The notes under the pieces were generated by a model, which did not search any database, was not told the origin of the DNA, and worked only from the letters and a program-made list of their open reading frames with translations. From positions 1 through 64,000 of the forward strand of contig CAZGSV010000005.1 of the NCBI GenBank assembly GCA_964528605.1: 64,000 nt of DNA. The letters are read 5' to 3'. The stretch is from CAZGSV01 sp964528605 (GTDB lineage Bacteria; Armatimonadota; Zipacnadia; CAZGSV01). Shown here in pieces: positions 7,523 to 14,195 of this stretch. Each line of letters opens with the position of its first letter. Positions within the stretch are counted from its first letter, which is position 1. Made by a program: the position numbers and the translations under genes.

Positions 7523-8908
7523 TTATTCCCCTGAGTCGGGCTTGACCGCAGCCCCAGGCTCGGGCGCTGTCTTCCTGCGCACCGTCAGTCGCAGGCCCTC
7601 AACTCTGACGACTTCCACAACCTCTCCGCGGCCGATCGGCTCCCCTTCGGCCACGGCGCCCCAGTAGGAGCCGTCCACAAAGACCTGGCCCTGAGGGTCC
7701 AGGTCCGATCTTGCGGCGCCGGTCAGGCCCACCAGCCGTTCCGAGCCGGTGGTCACCTTCCGGCGCTGGGCAAGCAGCCCCTTGCCCACAGCAAAGGCAA
7801 AGAAGGCGCCCGTTGCGCCCACCGCTCCGGCGATCACCGAATAGGATACCCTGGTCACGCTCTCGCTGACGTCCACGAGCATCAGTGAGCCAAAGACCAA
7901 AGATACCAACCCTCCTATGGTCAGCGCTCCGTGCGACGGCAGGAGGAGATCGGCGACCAGCAGCCCGAAACCGAGTATCAGCAGGAACGCGCCCGCGTAG
8001 TTGATCGGGAAACTCGAGAGCGAGATAAGCGCCAGCGCCAAACATATCGCTCCCGCCACTCCGGGGAGCACGGCGCCCGGATTGGCGAACTCGTAGATAA
8101 GGCCATACACGCCCAAGAACAGCAAGATGTAGGCGACGTTGATATCGCTAATGGCGAAAAGCAGCCGCTGCGCGGGACCCATAGGCAGCGAGTGCTCCGC
8201 CGCTCCCTTGGTGGCGAGGGTGACCTCGCGACCGGCGACCTTGACCGTGCGACCGTCTATCTTCTGCAGCAGGTCCGGGATGCTGACGGCAATGACGTCT
8301 ATCGCGCCTGCCTTGAGCGCGTCGGCCGCGGTGTCGCTGCGGGCCTCGCGCACGGCCTGCAAAGCCCACTGCTCGTTGCGTCCACGCTCCCTGGCGATGT
8401 TCTTCATCAGCGAGAGCGCGTGGTTCATGAGTTTGCGCTGCAAGGTCTCGGCGTTCTTGTCGGCAGCGGTCTGATCTTCGCCCCCCCCGCCGCCAGGGGA
8501 CATAGTGATGGGGCTGGCGGAACCGATGAGGCTGTTGGGGGCCATGGCCGCGATGTTAGCGGCGAGGGTGATGAAGCAGCCGGCGGAGTCCGCTTTGGCC
8601 CCGGCAGGGGCAACGTAGACCACTACCGGCACCTTGGCCGCCAGGAAACGCTCGACTATCTTCTCCATGGGGTCCAAGAGGCCGCCGTGGGTATTCAACT
8701 TCACAATGACGCACTCGGCGCCCTCCCGCTCCGCGCGGTCAATGCCGCGCTCGATATAGCGCTGCGAGATGGGGTTGATGACACCCTCCAAGGCGAGGAC
8801 GCAGACCTCCTTAGAGGCTGGGCTGCCCTGCCCCGCCAGCGCGAGTGCGAGCAGCAGTGGAAGCAGAACGATTGCCCAGATAAGCCGAATGGGACGGTGC
8901 CCGCGCAT
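7523..8908 (-). CDS. NfeD-like membrane serine protease (ClpP class)
   Basis: 461 aa. A signal or anchor helix (residues 10-28) is followed by a ClpP-fold protease domain, with the nucleophile serine in ADSAGCFITLAA and a candidate general-base lysine in the downstream ADKNAETLQ segment. Next come four or five membrane helices (about 245-375) and a C-terminal OB-fold NfeD domain (about 385-445). The family cleaves hydrophobic segments of its slipin partner, encoded next. A strong promoter lies at 8928-8956, leaving a leader of only about 13 bases. A glycine run (PGGGGGEDQ) in the protease loop is slightly unusual. Confidence 0.88.
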   Translation of the reverse strand: MRGHRPIRLIWAIVLLPLLLALALAGQGSPASKEVCVLALEGVINPISQRYIERGIDRAEREGAECVIVKLNTHGGLLDPMEKIVERFLAAKVPVVVYVAPAGAKADSAGCFITLAANIAAMAPNSLIGSASPITMSPGGGGGEDQTAADKNAETLQRKLMNHALSLMKNIARERGRNEQWALQAVREARSDTAADALKAGAIDVIAVSIPDLLQKIDGRTVKVAGREVTLATKGAAEHSLPMGPAQRLLFAISDINVAYILLFLGVYGLIYEFANPGAVLPGVAGAICLALALISLSSFPINYAGAFLLILGFGLLVADLLLPSHGALTIGGLVSLVFGSLMLVDVSESVTRVSYSVIAGAVGATGAFFAFAVGKGLLAQRRKVTTGSERLVGLTGAARSDLDPQGQVFVDGSYWGAVAEGEPIGRGEVVEVVRVEGLRLTVRRKTAPEPGAAVKPDSGE

Positions 8909-8927
8909 CTCTTAACTCACCCTGGTT

Positions 8928-8956
8928 AGTCTAGACTCCACTTGTGCGCCCGTCAA
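8928..8956 (-). promoter_or_regulatory. Promoter for nfeD-slipin operon
   Basis: On the minus strand there is TTGACG (8956-8951), a 17-bp spacer and TAGACT (8933-8928). The start point would be near 8921, 13 bases before the ATG at 8908. Confidence 0.7.
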
Positions 8957-9026
8957 ACCGCGCCGCGCTCGCACGGCGATAAGGCCTGCGGCCACCCTGC
9001 CACTAGAAGGGGGGCGACGGCCGCGC

Positions 9027-9032
9027 TATACT
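9027..9032 (+). promoter_or_regulatory. Candidate -10 box for DegT aminotransferase gene
   Basis: TATACT sits 29 bases upstream of the ATG at 9062, with GGAGG between. No convincing -35 box is found at 17-18 bp upstream, so this is only a candidate. Confidence 0.35.
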
Positions 9033-9061
9033 CGGCCCGGTTGACTGGAGGCCATCGCGCA

Positions 9062-10210
9062 ATGACTGGAGACGATCTGCGTGAACCCGGCGAGGCACTG
9101 GTCCGGGACCTGGTGACGCGGCACGGAACCATATACGGCCTGGAAGAAGCGCAGGTGATGCTTGACTGCCTGGCGGCGGACGCGCCCACGAAAGGGCCGC
9201 GCGTGCTCGAGTTCGAGCAAGCCTTTGCCGGCTTCGTGGGCGTTAAGCACGCCATCGCCGTGTCCTCGGGCACAACCGCCCTGACGGTGGCCCTCAGGGC
9301 AGCCGGCGTTGGGCCGGGCGACGAGGTGATGGTGCCGACCATCACCTGGGTGGCCACGGCGAACGCCGCCGTGTTGCTGGGCGCGGAGGTTGTTTTTGCC
9401 GATGTGCAGCCCGATACCCTCAACATTGATCCCGCGGACGTGGCGCGCAAGATCACCGAACGCACGAAGGCCATCATCCCGGTTCACCTGTATGGGCAAG
9501 CGGTGGATATGGACGGCTTGAACGCCCTGGCGCAGGAGCAGGGACTGATAATCATCGAGGACGCCGCCCACGCGCCCGGTGGCGCCTACCGAGGCCGCCG
9601 TACCGGCTCCCTGGGACATCTGGGCGCCTTCTCCTTCCATATGCAGAAGAACATGTCCACGCTCGGCGAGGGCGGCATGGTCACGACGAACGACGACGCC
9701 ATGGCCGCCAAGGCCCGCGACTTCCGCTCCCACGGTCAGGTGGAGGACTTCACCGACATCGGCGCCAACTACCGCATGACCGACATGCAGGCAGCGGTCG
9801 GGCTGGTGCAACTGGGCCGGCTGCCGCACCTCAACGACGTTCGCCGGCGGAACGCCCACCTGCTCCGCAGCCGGCTGGAGGACACCAGAGGCGTCGTCCT
9901 GCTTGAGGACATCCCTGACGTGCTGCACGTGTATCACCTGTTCGCGACCGTGATACGGCCTGAGGTGGTGGGGACCGGGCGGGACCAGTTCGTCCAGAGG
10001 CTGGCGGAATACTCGGTGCTCGCGGGCACGCACTACGCGTGCGTTCACCTGCGCCCCTGCTACCGCAAGCGCGGCCACGGCGAGGGCGAGTGCCCCATCG
10101 CGGAGCGGTTTGCGCCGCAGATAGTGACGCTGCCCATTCACCCGCGCATGACGCTGGAGCAGGTAGAGCATATGGCGCGCGCCGTGCGCTTCGCGGCGCA
10201 CGCGGACTGA
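9062..10210 (+). CDS. DegT/DnrJ/EryC1/StrS family aminotransferase
   Basis: 382 aa PLP-dependent fold-type I enzyme of the sugar aminotransferase family. Visible landmarks are the cofactor-binding SSGTTALTVAL, the VPTITWVATANA segment, the IIEDAAHAPGG aspartate that contacts the PLP ring, and SFHMQKNMSTLGEGG with the Schiff-base lysine. The ATG at 9062 has GGAGG 10-14 bases upstream. Family members aminate keto-sugars for envelope glycans or secondary metabolites. It is followed after 2 bases by a TIM-barrel isomerase, so a small sugar-modifying operon is likely. The exact substrate is not readable. Confidence 0.88.
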   Translation: MTGDDLREPGEALVRDLVTRHGTIYGLEEAQVMLDCLAADAPTKGPRVLEFEQAFAGFVGVKHAIAVSSGTTALTVALRAAGVGPGDEVMVPTITWVATANAAVLLGAEVVFADVQPDTLNIDPADVARKITERTKAIIPVHLYGQAVDMDGLNALAQEQGLIIIEDAAHAPGGAYRGRRTGSLGHLGAFSFHMQKNMSTLGEGGMVTTNDDAMAAKARDFRSHGQVEDFTDIGANYRMTDMQAAVGLVQLGRLPHLNDVRRRNAHLLRSRLEDTRGVVLLEDIPDVLHVYHLFATVIRPEVVGTGRDQFVQRLAEYSVLAGTHYACVHLRPCYRKRGHGEGECPIAERFAPQIVTLPIHPRMTLEQVEHMARAVRFAAHAD

Positions 10211-10212
10211 CC

Positions 10213-11001
10213 GTGGAGGTCAGCATCATCTCCTCTTTCCTCGGGCCCGAGGAGGAGGGCATACCAAGACTGGCCCGCATGGGCTACCGCCGCGTGGAGG
10301 CCAACCGGCGCCACAAGAGCACGCTCCCTGCCCCGCAGCTGCGCGCCGTATGCGTTCAACACGGGATCGAGATTCACTCGCTGCTGGGCTCCGACCGCCA
10401 ACTGGTTGGCCCCGATCGGCAGGTGCGGGAGGAACGCCTGGCCACGCTGATAGACAACCTTGACTGGGCCTGCGAACTAGGCGCGCGGATAGTCGAGGTG
10501 GTGCCCATATGGGCGCCGACCTCCGATAGCCGCGCCCAGGCCTGGGAGCGCGCGGTCGGCGTTCTGCGCGCCGCAGCCGAAGAGGCGGGCAAGCGCAGGC
10601 TGGTGCTCGCGCTGGAGCCGGTCTGCCGGCACCAGAGCGACCTTATCATCACTCTCGCGCAAGCGGCGCAAATGGTGGAGGCGGTCGGCAGCGATCACCT
10701 GCGTATCATGGCCGACGTGCACCACACCTACATTGAGGAATCGCATCCGCTGCGGGCGCTGAGCGCGGTGCGCGACCTGCTGGTGCATTTTCATTTCTCG
10801 GACAACGGGCGCTTGCCGCCGGGCCTGGGTCACCTCGACCTCAAGGCACTGGTGGGCCATCTGATGGACATGGGCTACGACGGCTCCCTGTCCATGAGCG
10901 AGATTGACCCGGTGCCGGAGGCGGAGGCCGCCGCGCGCATCTCTTTCGTCTACACCTCGGCCCTACTGGACGCCTGTGCCGCAAGGCGCAGGTTGTCCTG
11001 A
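10213..11001 (+). CDS. Sugar phosphate isomerase/epimerase (xylose-isomerase-like TIM barrel)
   Basis: 262 aa. The GTG start at 10213 lies 2 bases after the preceding stop and gives the normal N-terminal beta strand VEVSIISSFL; upstream in-frame codons lie inside the aminotransferase gene. The barrel shows the family metal-ligand pattern: a glutamate in LVLALEPVCRHQ, an aspartate/histidine pair in IMADVHHTYIEE, a histidine in VHFHFSDNGR and a late glutamate in SMSEIDPVPE. Relatives include IolE, IolI and hydroxypyruvate isomerase, so specificity is open. It is probably co-transcribed with the aminotransferase. Confidence 0.8.
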   Translation: MEVSIISSFLGPEEEGIPRLARMGYRRVEANRRHKSTLPAPQLRAVCVQHGIEIHSLLGSDRQLVGPDRQVREERLATLIDNLDWACELGARIVEVVPIWAPTSDSRAQAWERAVGVLRAAAEEAGKRRLVLALEPVCRHQSDLIITLAQAAQMVEAVGSDHLRIMADVHHTYIEESHPLRALSAVRDLLVHFHFSDNGRLPPGLGHLDLKALVGHLMDMGYDGSLSMSEIDPVPEAEAAARISFVYTSALLDACAARRRLS

Positions 11002-11048
11002 CAACGGCCGGCGCCACCAAACGCACTCACAAGGAAGGTGACCGCACC

Positions 11049-11762
11049 GTGAGCACAAGGCAGATGACTATCATTGCGCACCGAGGCGCCCACAAGCACG
11101 CGCCGCAGAACACGCTGCCGGCATATCAGAGGGCCATCGAGTTGGGCGCGGACTACATCGAGGCAGACGCGCAGACGACCAAGGACGGCAGACTCATCTC
11201 GATGCACAACCACACGGTGGATGCGACCACCAACGGCAGCGGCGAGGTGCGCTCCTTCAGCTGCACCGAGCTGCGCGCGCTCGACGCCGGCTGCAAGTTC
11301 TCCCCTGAGTTCGCCGGGACCAAAGTGCCCCTGGTAGGGGAAGTCCTGGCCCTGGCCAAGGACCGCATCGGCATCTACTGCGACGTCAAGGACGCCGATC
11401 CCGCCCAGTTGCTGCGGCTGGTGTGGGAGTTTGACATGCTGGAGCAGGTGCTCTTCTACGTCGGGCCCGAATACGGCAAGCGGATGCTCGAGATCGAGCC
11501 GCGGACGCAGTGCATGCCCGAAATGGGAACCCCCGAGGAGATGGCGGAGTTGGCGCGCGTGCTGCATCCGCCGGTCGTGGCGCACAGCTGGCGCCGCTTC
11601 AGCCCGGCGCACGTGGAGGCCGCTCACCGCTATGGCGCGAAGTACTTCCTCGACATCCTCTGGGAGGACCTGACCAAGGAGAACGTCAGCGCGGCGGTGG
11701 CCGCCGGCGTGGATGGTATTCAGACCGACGACGTCGAAAGGTGCCGGTCCTTGCTGCGGTAA
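11049..11762 (+). CDS. Glycerophosphodiester phosphodiesterase family protein
   Basis: 237 aa GDPD TIM barrel. The GTG start at 11049 has AAGGAAGGTG upstream. Catalytic HR (residues 11-12), the metal-binding ExD (E38, D40) and H53 are present. Departures from the family pattern are visible: the usual PENT is PQNT (Q20), the usual HD after the third strand is HN (N54), and the central EIK position reads DVK. There is no signal peptide, so it would be cytoplasmic. Either a variant GDPD or a relative acting on another phosphodiester is possible. It follows the isomerase gene after 47 bases. Confidence 0.8.
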   Translation: MSTRQMTIIAHRGAHKHAPQNTLPAYQRAIELGADYIEADAQTTKDGRLISMHNHTVDATTNGSGEVRSFSCTELRALDAGCKFSPEFAGTKVPLVGEVLALAKDRIGIYCDVKDADPAQLLRLVWEFDMLEQVLFYVGPEYGKRMLEIEPRTQCMPEMGTPEEMAELARVLHPPVVAHSWRRFSPAHVEAAHRYGAKYFLDILWEDLTKENVSAAVAAGVDGIQTDDVERCRSLLR

Positions 11763-11886
11763 GCTGACGCAGGGCTAGCGGGCCGGCCCCGCGCTCTACA
11801 GACTGCACTCCCGCAGTGAACGGGCGGCGTTGTCGGTGGCGCAGGGCGGGGCGGGGTGAATGCGCCGGGGCTCTTGCTGTCGGCTG

Positions 11887-11915
11887 TTGTGCGCCGGGGA
11901 GGATGAGGGTATGAT
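11887..11915 (+). promoter_or_regulatory. Candidate promoter for the AstE-like gene
   Basis: TTGTGC (11887-11892), a 17-bp spacer and TATGAT (11910-11915) lie about 70 bases before the ATG at 11985. The -35 match is weak, but the same hexamer stands at the same spacing before mutS2. Confidence 0.4.
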
Positions 11916-11984
11916 GGAATGGGCGGTGCGCGCAGGTGGCGTGATGAGTAACCCCGCAGCGACCAGGGCGCAAAGGAGAACGTA

Positions 11985-12998
11985 ATGGGAGTCGAGGCAC
12001 TCAAGGTCGGGACCGTCACCGCCGGGCGCGGCGAGAAGAACATGGGAACCATGGTAGTGGAGGTGTTCCCCGGCCAGTTCGTGCTCGTTCCCGTCATCGC
12101 CATCAATGGCGCGCAGCCCGGTCCCACCTTCTACATCCATGCCGGCCAGCACCGCGAGGAATTGAGCGGCATGGAGGCGGCCCGGCGCTTCGCCGAAAGC
12201 CTGGAGCCGCGGGAGATGCGCGGGCGGGTCATAGTCATCCCCATGGTCAACCCGCTGCACCTGCGCTTCTACCAGCCCAGCGTGGAGGGAGAGTTGTCGG
12301 CGGCGGTGGCCGAGCGGCAAGGCGAGCGCCTCGCCGAACTGTGGCCGGGCGACTGGACCGGCAACGCGGTGCAGCGGCTCGCCCACGCCATCTACAGCGA
12401 GGCCATCGGCAAGGCGGACGCCGTGGTGGACCTGCGCTGCTGCGACTCCTACACCGCCTCTTGGGCGGAGGTGCCCGGCTGGGACGAGGATTCCGTCCGG
12501 CTGGGGGAGGTCTTCGGCCTAACCTTCATGGGGAAGATGCCCAAGGACGCGGCGCACACGCCTGGGCCGGTGAGCGCAGTAGTGGCCACCAGCAAATGCC
12601 CTGCCATCACCGTATGGCTAAGGGGCAGGGACCTGGTGGTGGAGGCGGCCGTAGGCACGGCGGTGATGGGACTTACCGCCGTGGCGCGCCACCTAGGCAT
12701 ACTGGAGGGGCCGGTCAACGTCCCGGCGCGCCGCTTCACTCTGGACGAATCCAACCGCTACATAGTGCACGCGGAGTGCAACGGCGTCTTCTTCTTCTAC
12801 GGTGAGCCGGGGCAGCAGGTGCGCCCCCAGGAGCCCCTGGGCGCCATACTGGAGATGCGCGAACTGGCCATGCGGCCGATAGTGGCTGCCGGCGCCGGGG
12901 TCATCTTCCGCGCGGGCGCGCGCCCGGAGGAGCGCGAGCGACCCACCTTCGTGGTGCGCCGCGCGGAGCGCATCATGGACATCTACCGGCTCGAGTAG
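11985..12998 (+). CDS. Succinylglutamate desuccinylase/aspartoacylase-like protein
   Basis: 337 aa member of the AstE/AspA branch of zinc carboxypeptidases. The first zinc motif is present as HREE (H56, E59 in IHAGQHREELSGMEA), and VNPLHLRFYQP follows the family pattern. The third ligand, normally the His of a DLH motif, reads VVDLRCC near residue 148, so zinc binding may be altered or use a nearby cysteine. The C-terminal third (about 240-337) resembles the biotinyl-like beta domain of AstE proteins. The start has AAAGGAG at good spacing. The substrate is unknown; neighbours give only a general carbohydrate or amide context. Confidence 0.75.
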   Translation: MGVEALKVGTVTAGRGEKNMGTMVVEVFPGQFVLVPVIAINGAQPGPTFYIHAGQHREELSGMEAARRFAESLEPREMRGRVIVIPMVNPLHLRFYQPSVEGELSAAVAERQGERLAELWPGDWTGNAVQRLAHAIYSEAIGKADAVVDLRCCDSYTASWAEVPGWDEDSVRLGEVFGLTFMGKMPKDAAHTPGPVSAVVATSKCPAITVWLRGRDLVVEAAVGTAVMGLTAVARHLGILEGPVNVPARRFTLDESNRYIVHAECNGVFFFYGEPGQQVRPQEPLGAILEMRELAMRPIVAAGAGVIFRAGARPEERERPTFVVRRAERIMDIYRLE

Positions 12999-13063
12999 CC
13001 CGCCGCTGCCCCCCCTAGTCACCCAGGCCGGGCCTGAGGCCGCCCCAACCCTCCCGACAGAGC

Positions 13064-13459
13064 CTAGTCGCCCCTGAAGACCGGGTCCTCGAGCCGGATT
13101 ACCTGCTTGTGGCTGAGGTCGTACGCGCGGTAGAAGCAGCTGGCGTATCCCTTGTCGCACGCGCCGATGTGCTGAAACACCCGCAGCACCACGCACCGCC
13201 CCCGACACTCTATCAGCATGCCTTCGATGCTGGCGCGCCTGTTGCGGCCGCCGCGCATCACCAACTCTCCCGTGGCTGGGGCCTGCACGTGCACCGTTCG
13301 GGTGTCCAGCGTCTTCTGCAGTGCCTCTCGGCTCATCAACTCAAAAGCCAGCGTCCTCCGCTCCCGGTGATCCTCCAGTATCACGGGAATGAGGCCCCTG
13401 TCGTCGAACTGCAGGACGTCCCACAGGCTCTGGTTCTTGCTGCCTTCGCCTTCTCTCAC
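13064..13459 (-). CDS. HisI-like (phosphoribosyl-AMP cyclohydrolase fold) protein lacking the metal-binding aspartates
   Basis: 131 aa. The layout follows HisI closely: GLIPVILED, LMSREALQKTLDTRTVH, GELVMRGGRNRR, then three cysteines at residues 85, 101 and 108 with the spacing of the HisI zinc ligands (IEC, GACDKG, SCFYR). The signature DCDxD that binds magnesium is replaced by ECRGR, and CHTG is CDKG. It is therefore unlikely to open phosphoribosyl-AMP, and no other his gene lies nearby. The GTG at 13459 has AGGTGAT upstream and gives the normal length. It diverges from an HTH regulator, with an operator-like palindrome between, suggesting a regulated specialised role. Confidence 0.72.
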   Translation of the reverse strand: MREGEGSKNQSLWDVLQFDDRGLIPVILEDHRERRTLAFELMSREALQKTLDTRTVHVQAPATGELVMRGGRNRRASIEGMLIECRGRCVVLRVFQHIGACDKGYASCFYRAYDLSHKQVIRLEDPVFRGD

Positions 13460-13508
13460 TCCGATCACCTCGGCATTTCGCGTCTGAGGCGGCTGCGCCC
13501 CCCTGCCG

Positions 13509-13514
13509 ATTATA
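13509..13514 (-). promoter_or_regulatory. -10 box of the HisI-like gene
   Basis: The minus strand reads TATAAT (13514-13509), about 50 bases before the GTG at 13459. The -35 region coincides with the palindrome at 13534-13553 and is not a consensus match, so transcription may need or be blocked by a factor bound there. Confidence 0.5.
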
Positions 13515-13533
13515 CCTGGAGGCGGTTTTGGGC

Positions 13534-13553
13534 GCTGCCATTCCCATGGCAGC
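13534..13553. promoter_or_regulatory. Operator-like perfect palindrome in the HisI-like/HTH divergent region
   Basis: Arms GCTGCCAT (13534-13541) and ATGGCAGC (13546-13553) are perfect inverted copies around a 4-bp centre, TCCC. The site covers the -35 position of the HisI-like promoter and lies about 90 bp before the HTH gene. A dimeric regulator, most simply the adjacent HTH protein, could bind it. That pairing is inference. Confidence 0.5.
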
Positions 13554-13641
13554 AGATGGCACGCGTTTGCCAGCGGGACTTCCTGGGGTTTCGGAAGCAT
13601 CTGCGGCATGTCCTCCCACGCTGCAAACTGGAGGTGCCGCC

Positions 13642-14079
13642 ATGCTACACGTGGAAGCCGAGACCGACCCCCCACGCAGGCCGCCGCGTCGCCGCCGAGA
13701 CGTGGAGATCCCTCTCCACGCAGTCGCTCCGGAACTGATCGAGGTACAGGAGACCAGAGAGGGTCGCCTGGCTGGAGAGCAGGCAGGGCGCTGGGTGGTT
13801 AGAGGCCTCACGGAGCGCCAACTTGAGGTCGTGAAGATGGTCTTCGCCGGCAAGCCCCGGGCCGAGATTCGCGAGGCGCTGGGGATGTCCTCGGGCGCGC
13901 TCACCAGGACGCTCGCGCGCATCACCGAGAAGTTCCGCAGCCGCGCGGCCCGCATATCGCGCAAGGTCGCGGTGGAACTCTACCTCGCCGAAGCCCGGAG
14001 GAGGCTGTACCGCCCGCCACGCTGCTGCAGAAAAGGGCGCGAAGCGTGCTGGCATACGGGCATATGCCCCTTCGTCTGA
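13642..14079 (+). CDS. Small LuxR/sigma-like helix-turn-helix DNA-binding protein
   Basis: 145 aa. The ATG at 13642 has GGAGGTG 6 bases upstream. A very basic proline-arginine N-terminus (residues 9-20) is followed by a HTH of the LuxR/sigma-70 region 4 type at about 55-100 (GLTERQLEVVKMVFAGKPRAE, with the second helix from residue 84). There is no receiver or sensor domain. The C-terminal tail (about 128-143) carries CC, C, H and C in a short space (CCRKGREACWHTGIC), which could hold a metal ion. It diverges from the HisI-like gene across a 182-bp region with a palindrome, so local regulation is likely. Confidence 0.65.
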   Translation: MLHVEAETDPPRRPPRRRRDVEIPLHAVAPELIEVQETREGRLAGEQAGRWVVRGLTERQLEVVKMVFAGKPRAEIREALGMSSGALTRTLARITEKFRSRAARISRKVAVELYLAEARRRLYRPPRCCRKGREACWHTGICPFV

Positions 14080-14195
14080 GGGCGCCATCATGCTCCGCCC
14101 GCCACCGCCCCGAAAGGGCAGCCGGACCAGGCCCCGCGGGAGGCCAGCCGGCAGCGCCCGCCCGGTCGCAGTTGGCCAGCGCGGCAAGCCCCGCG

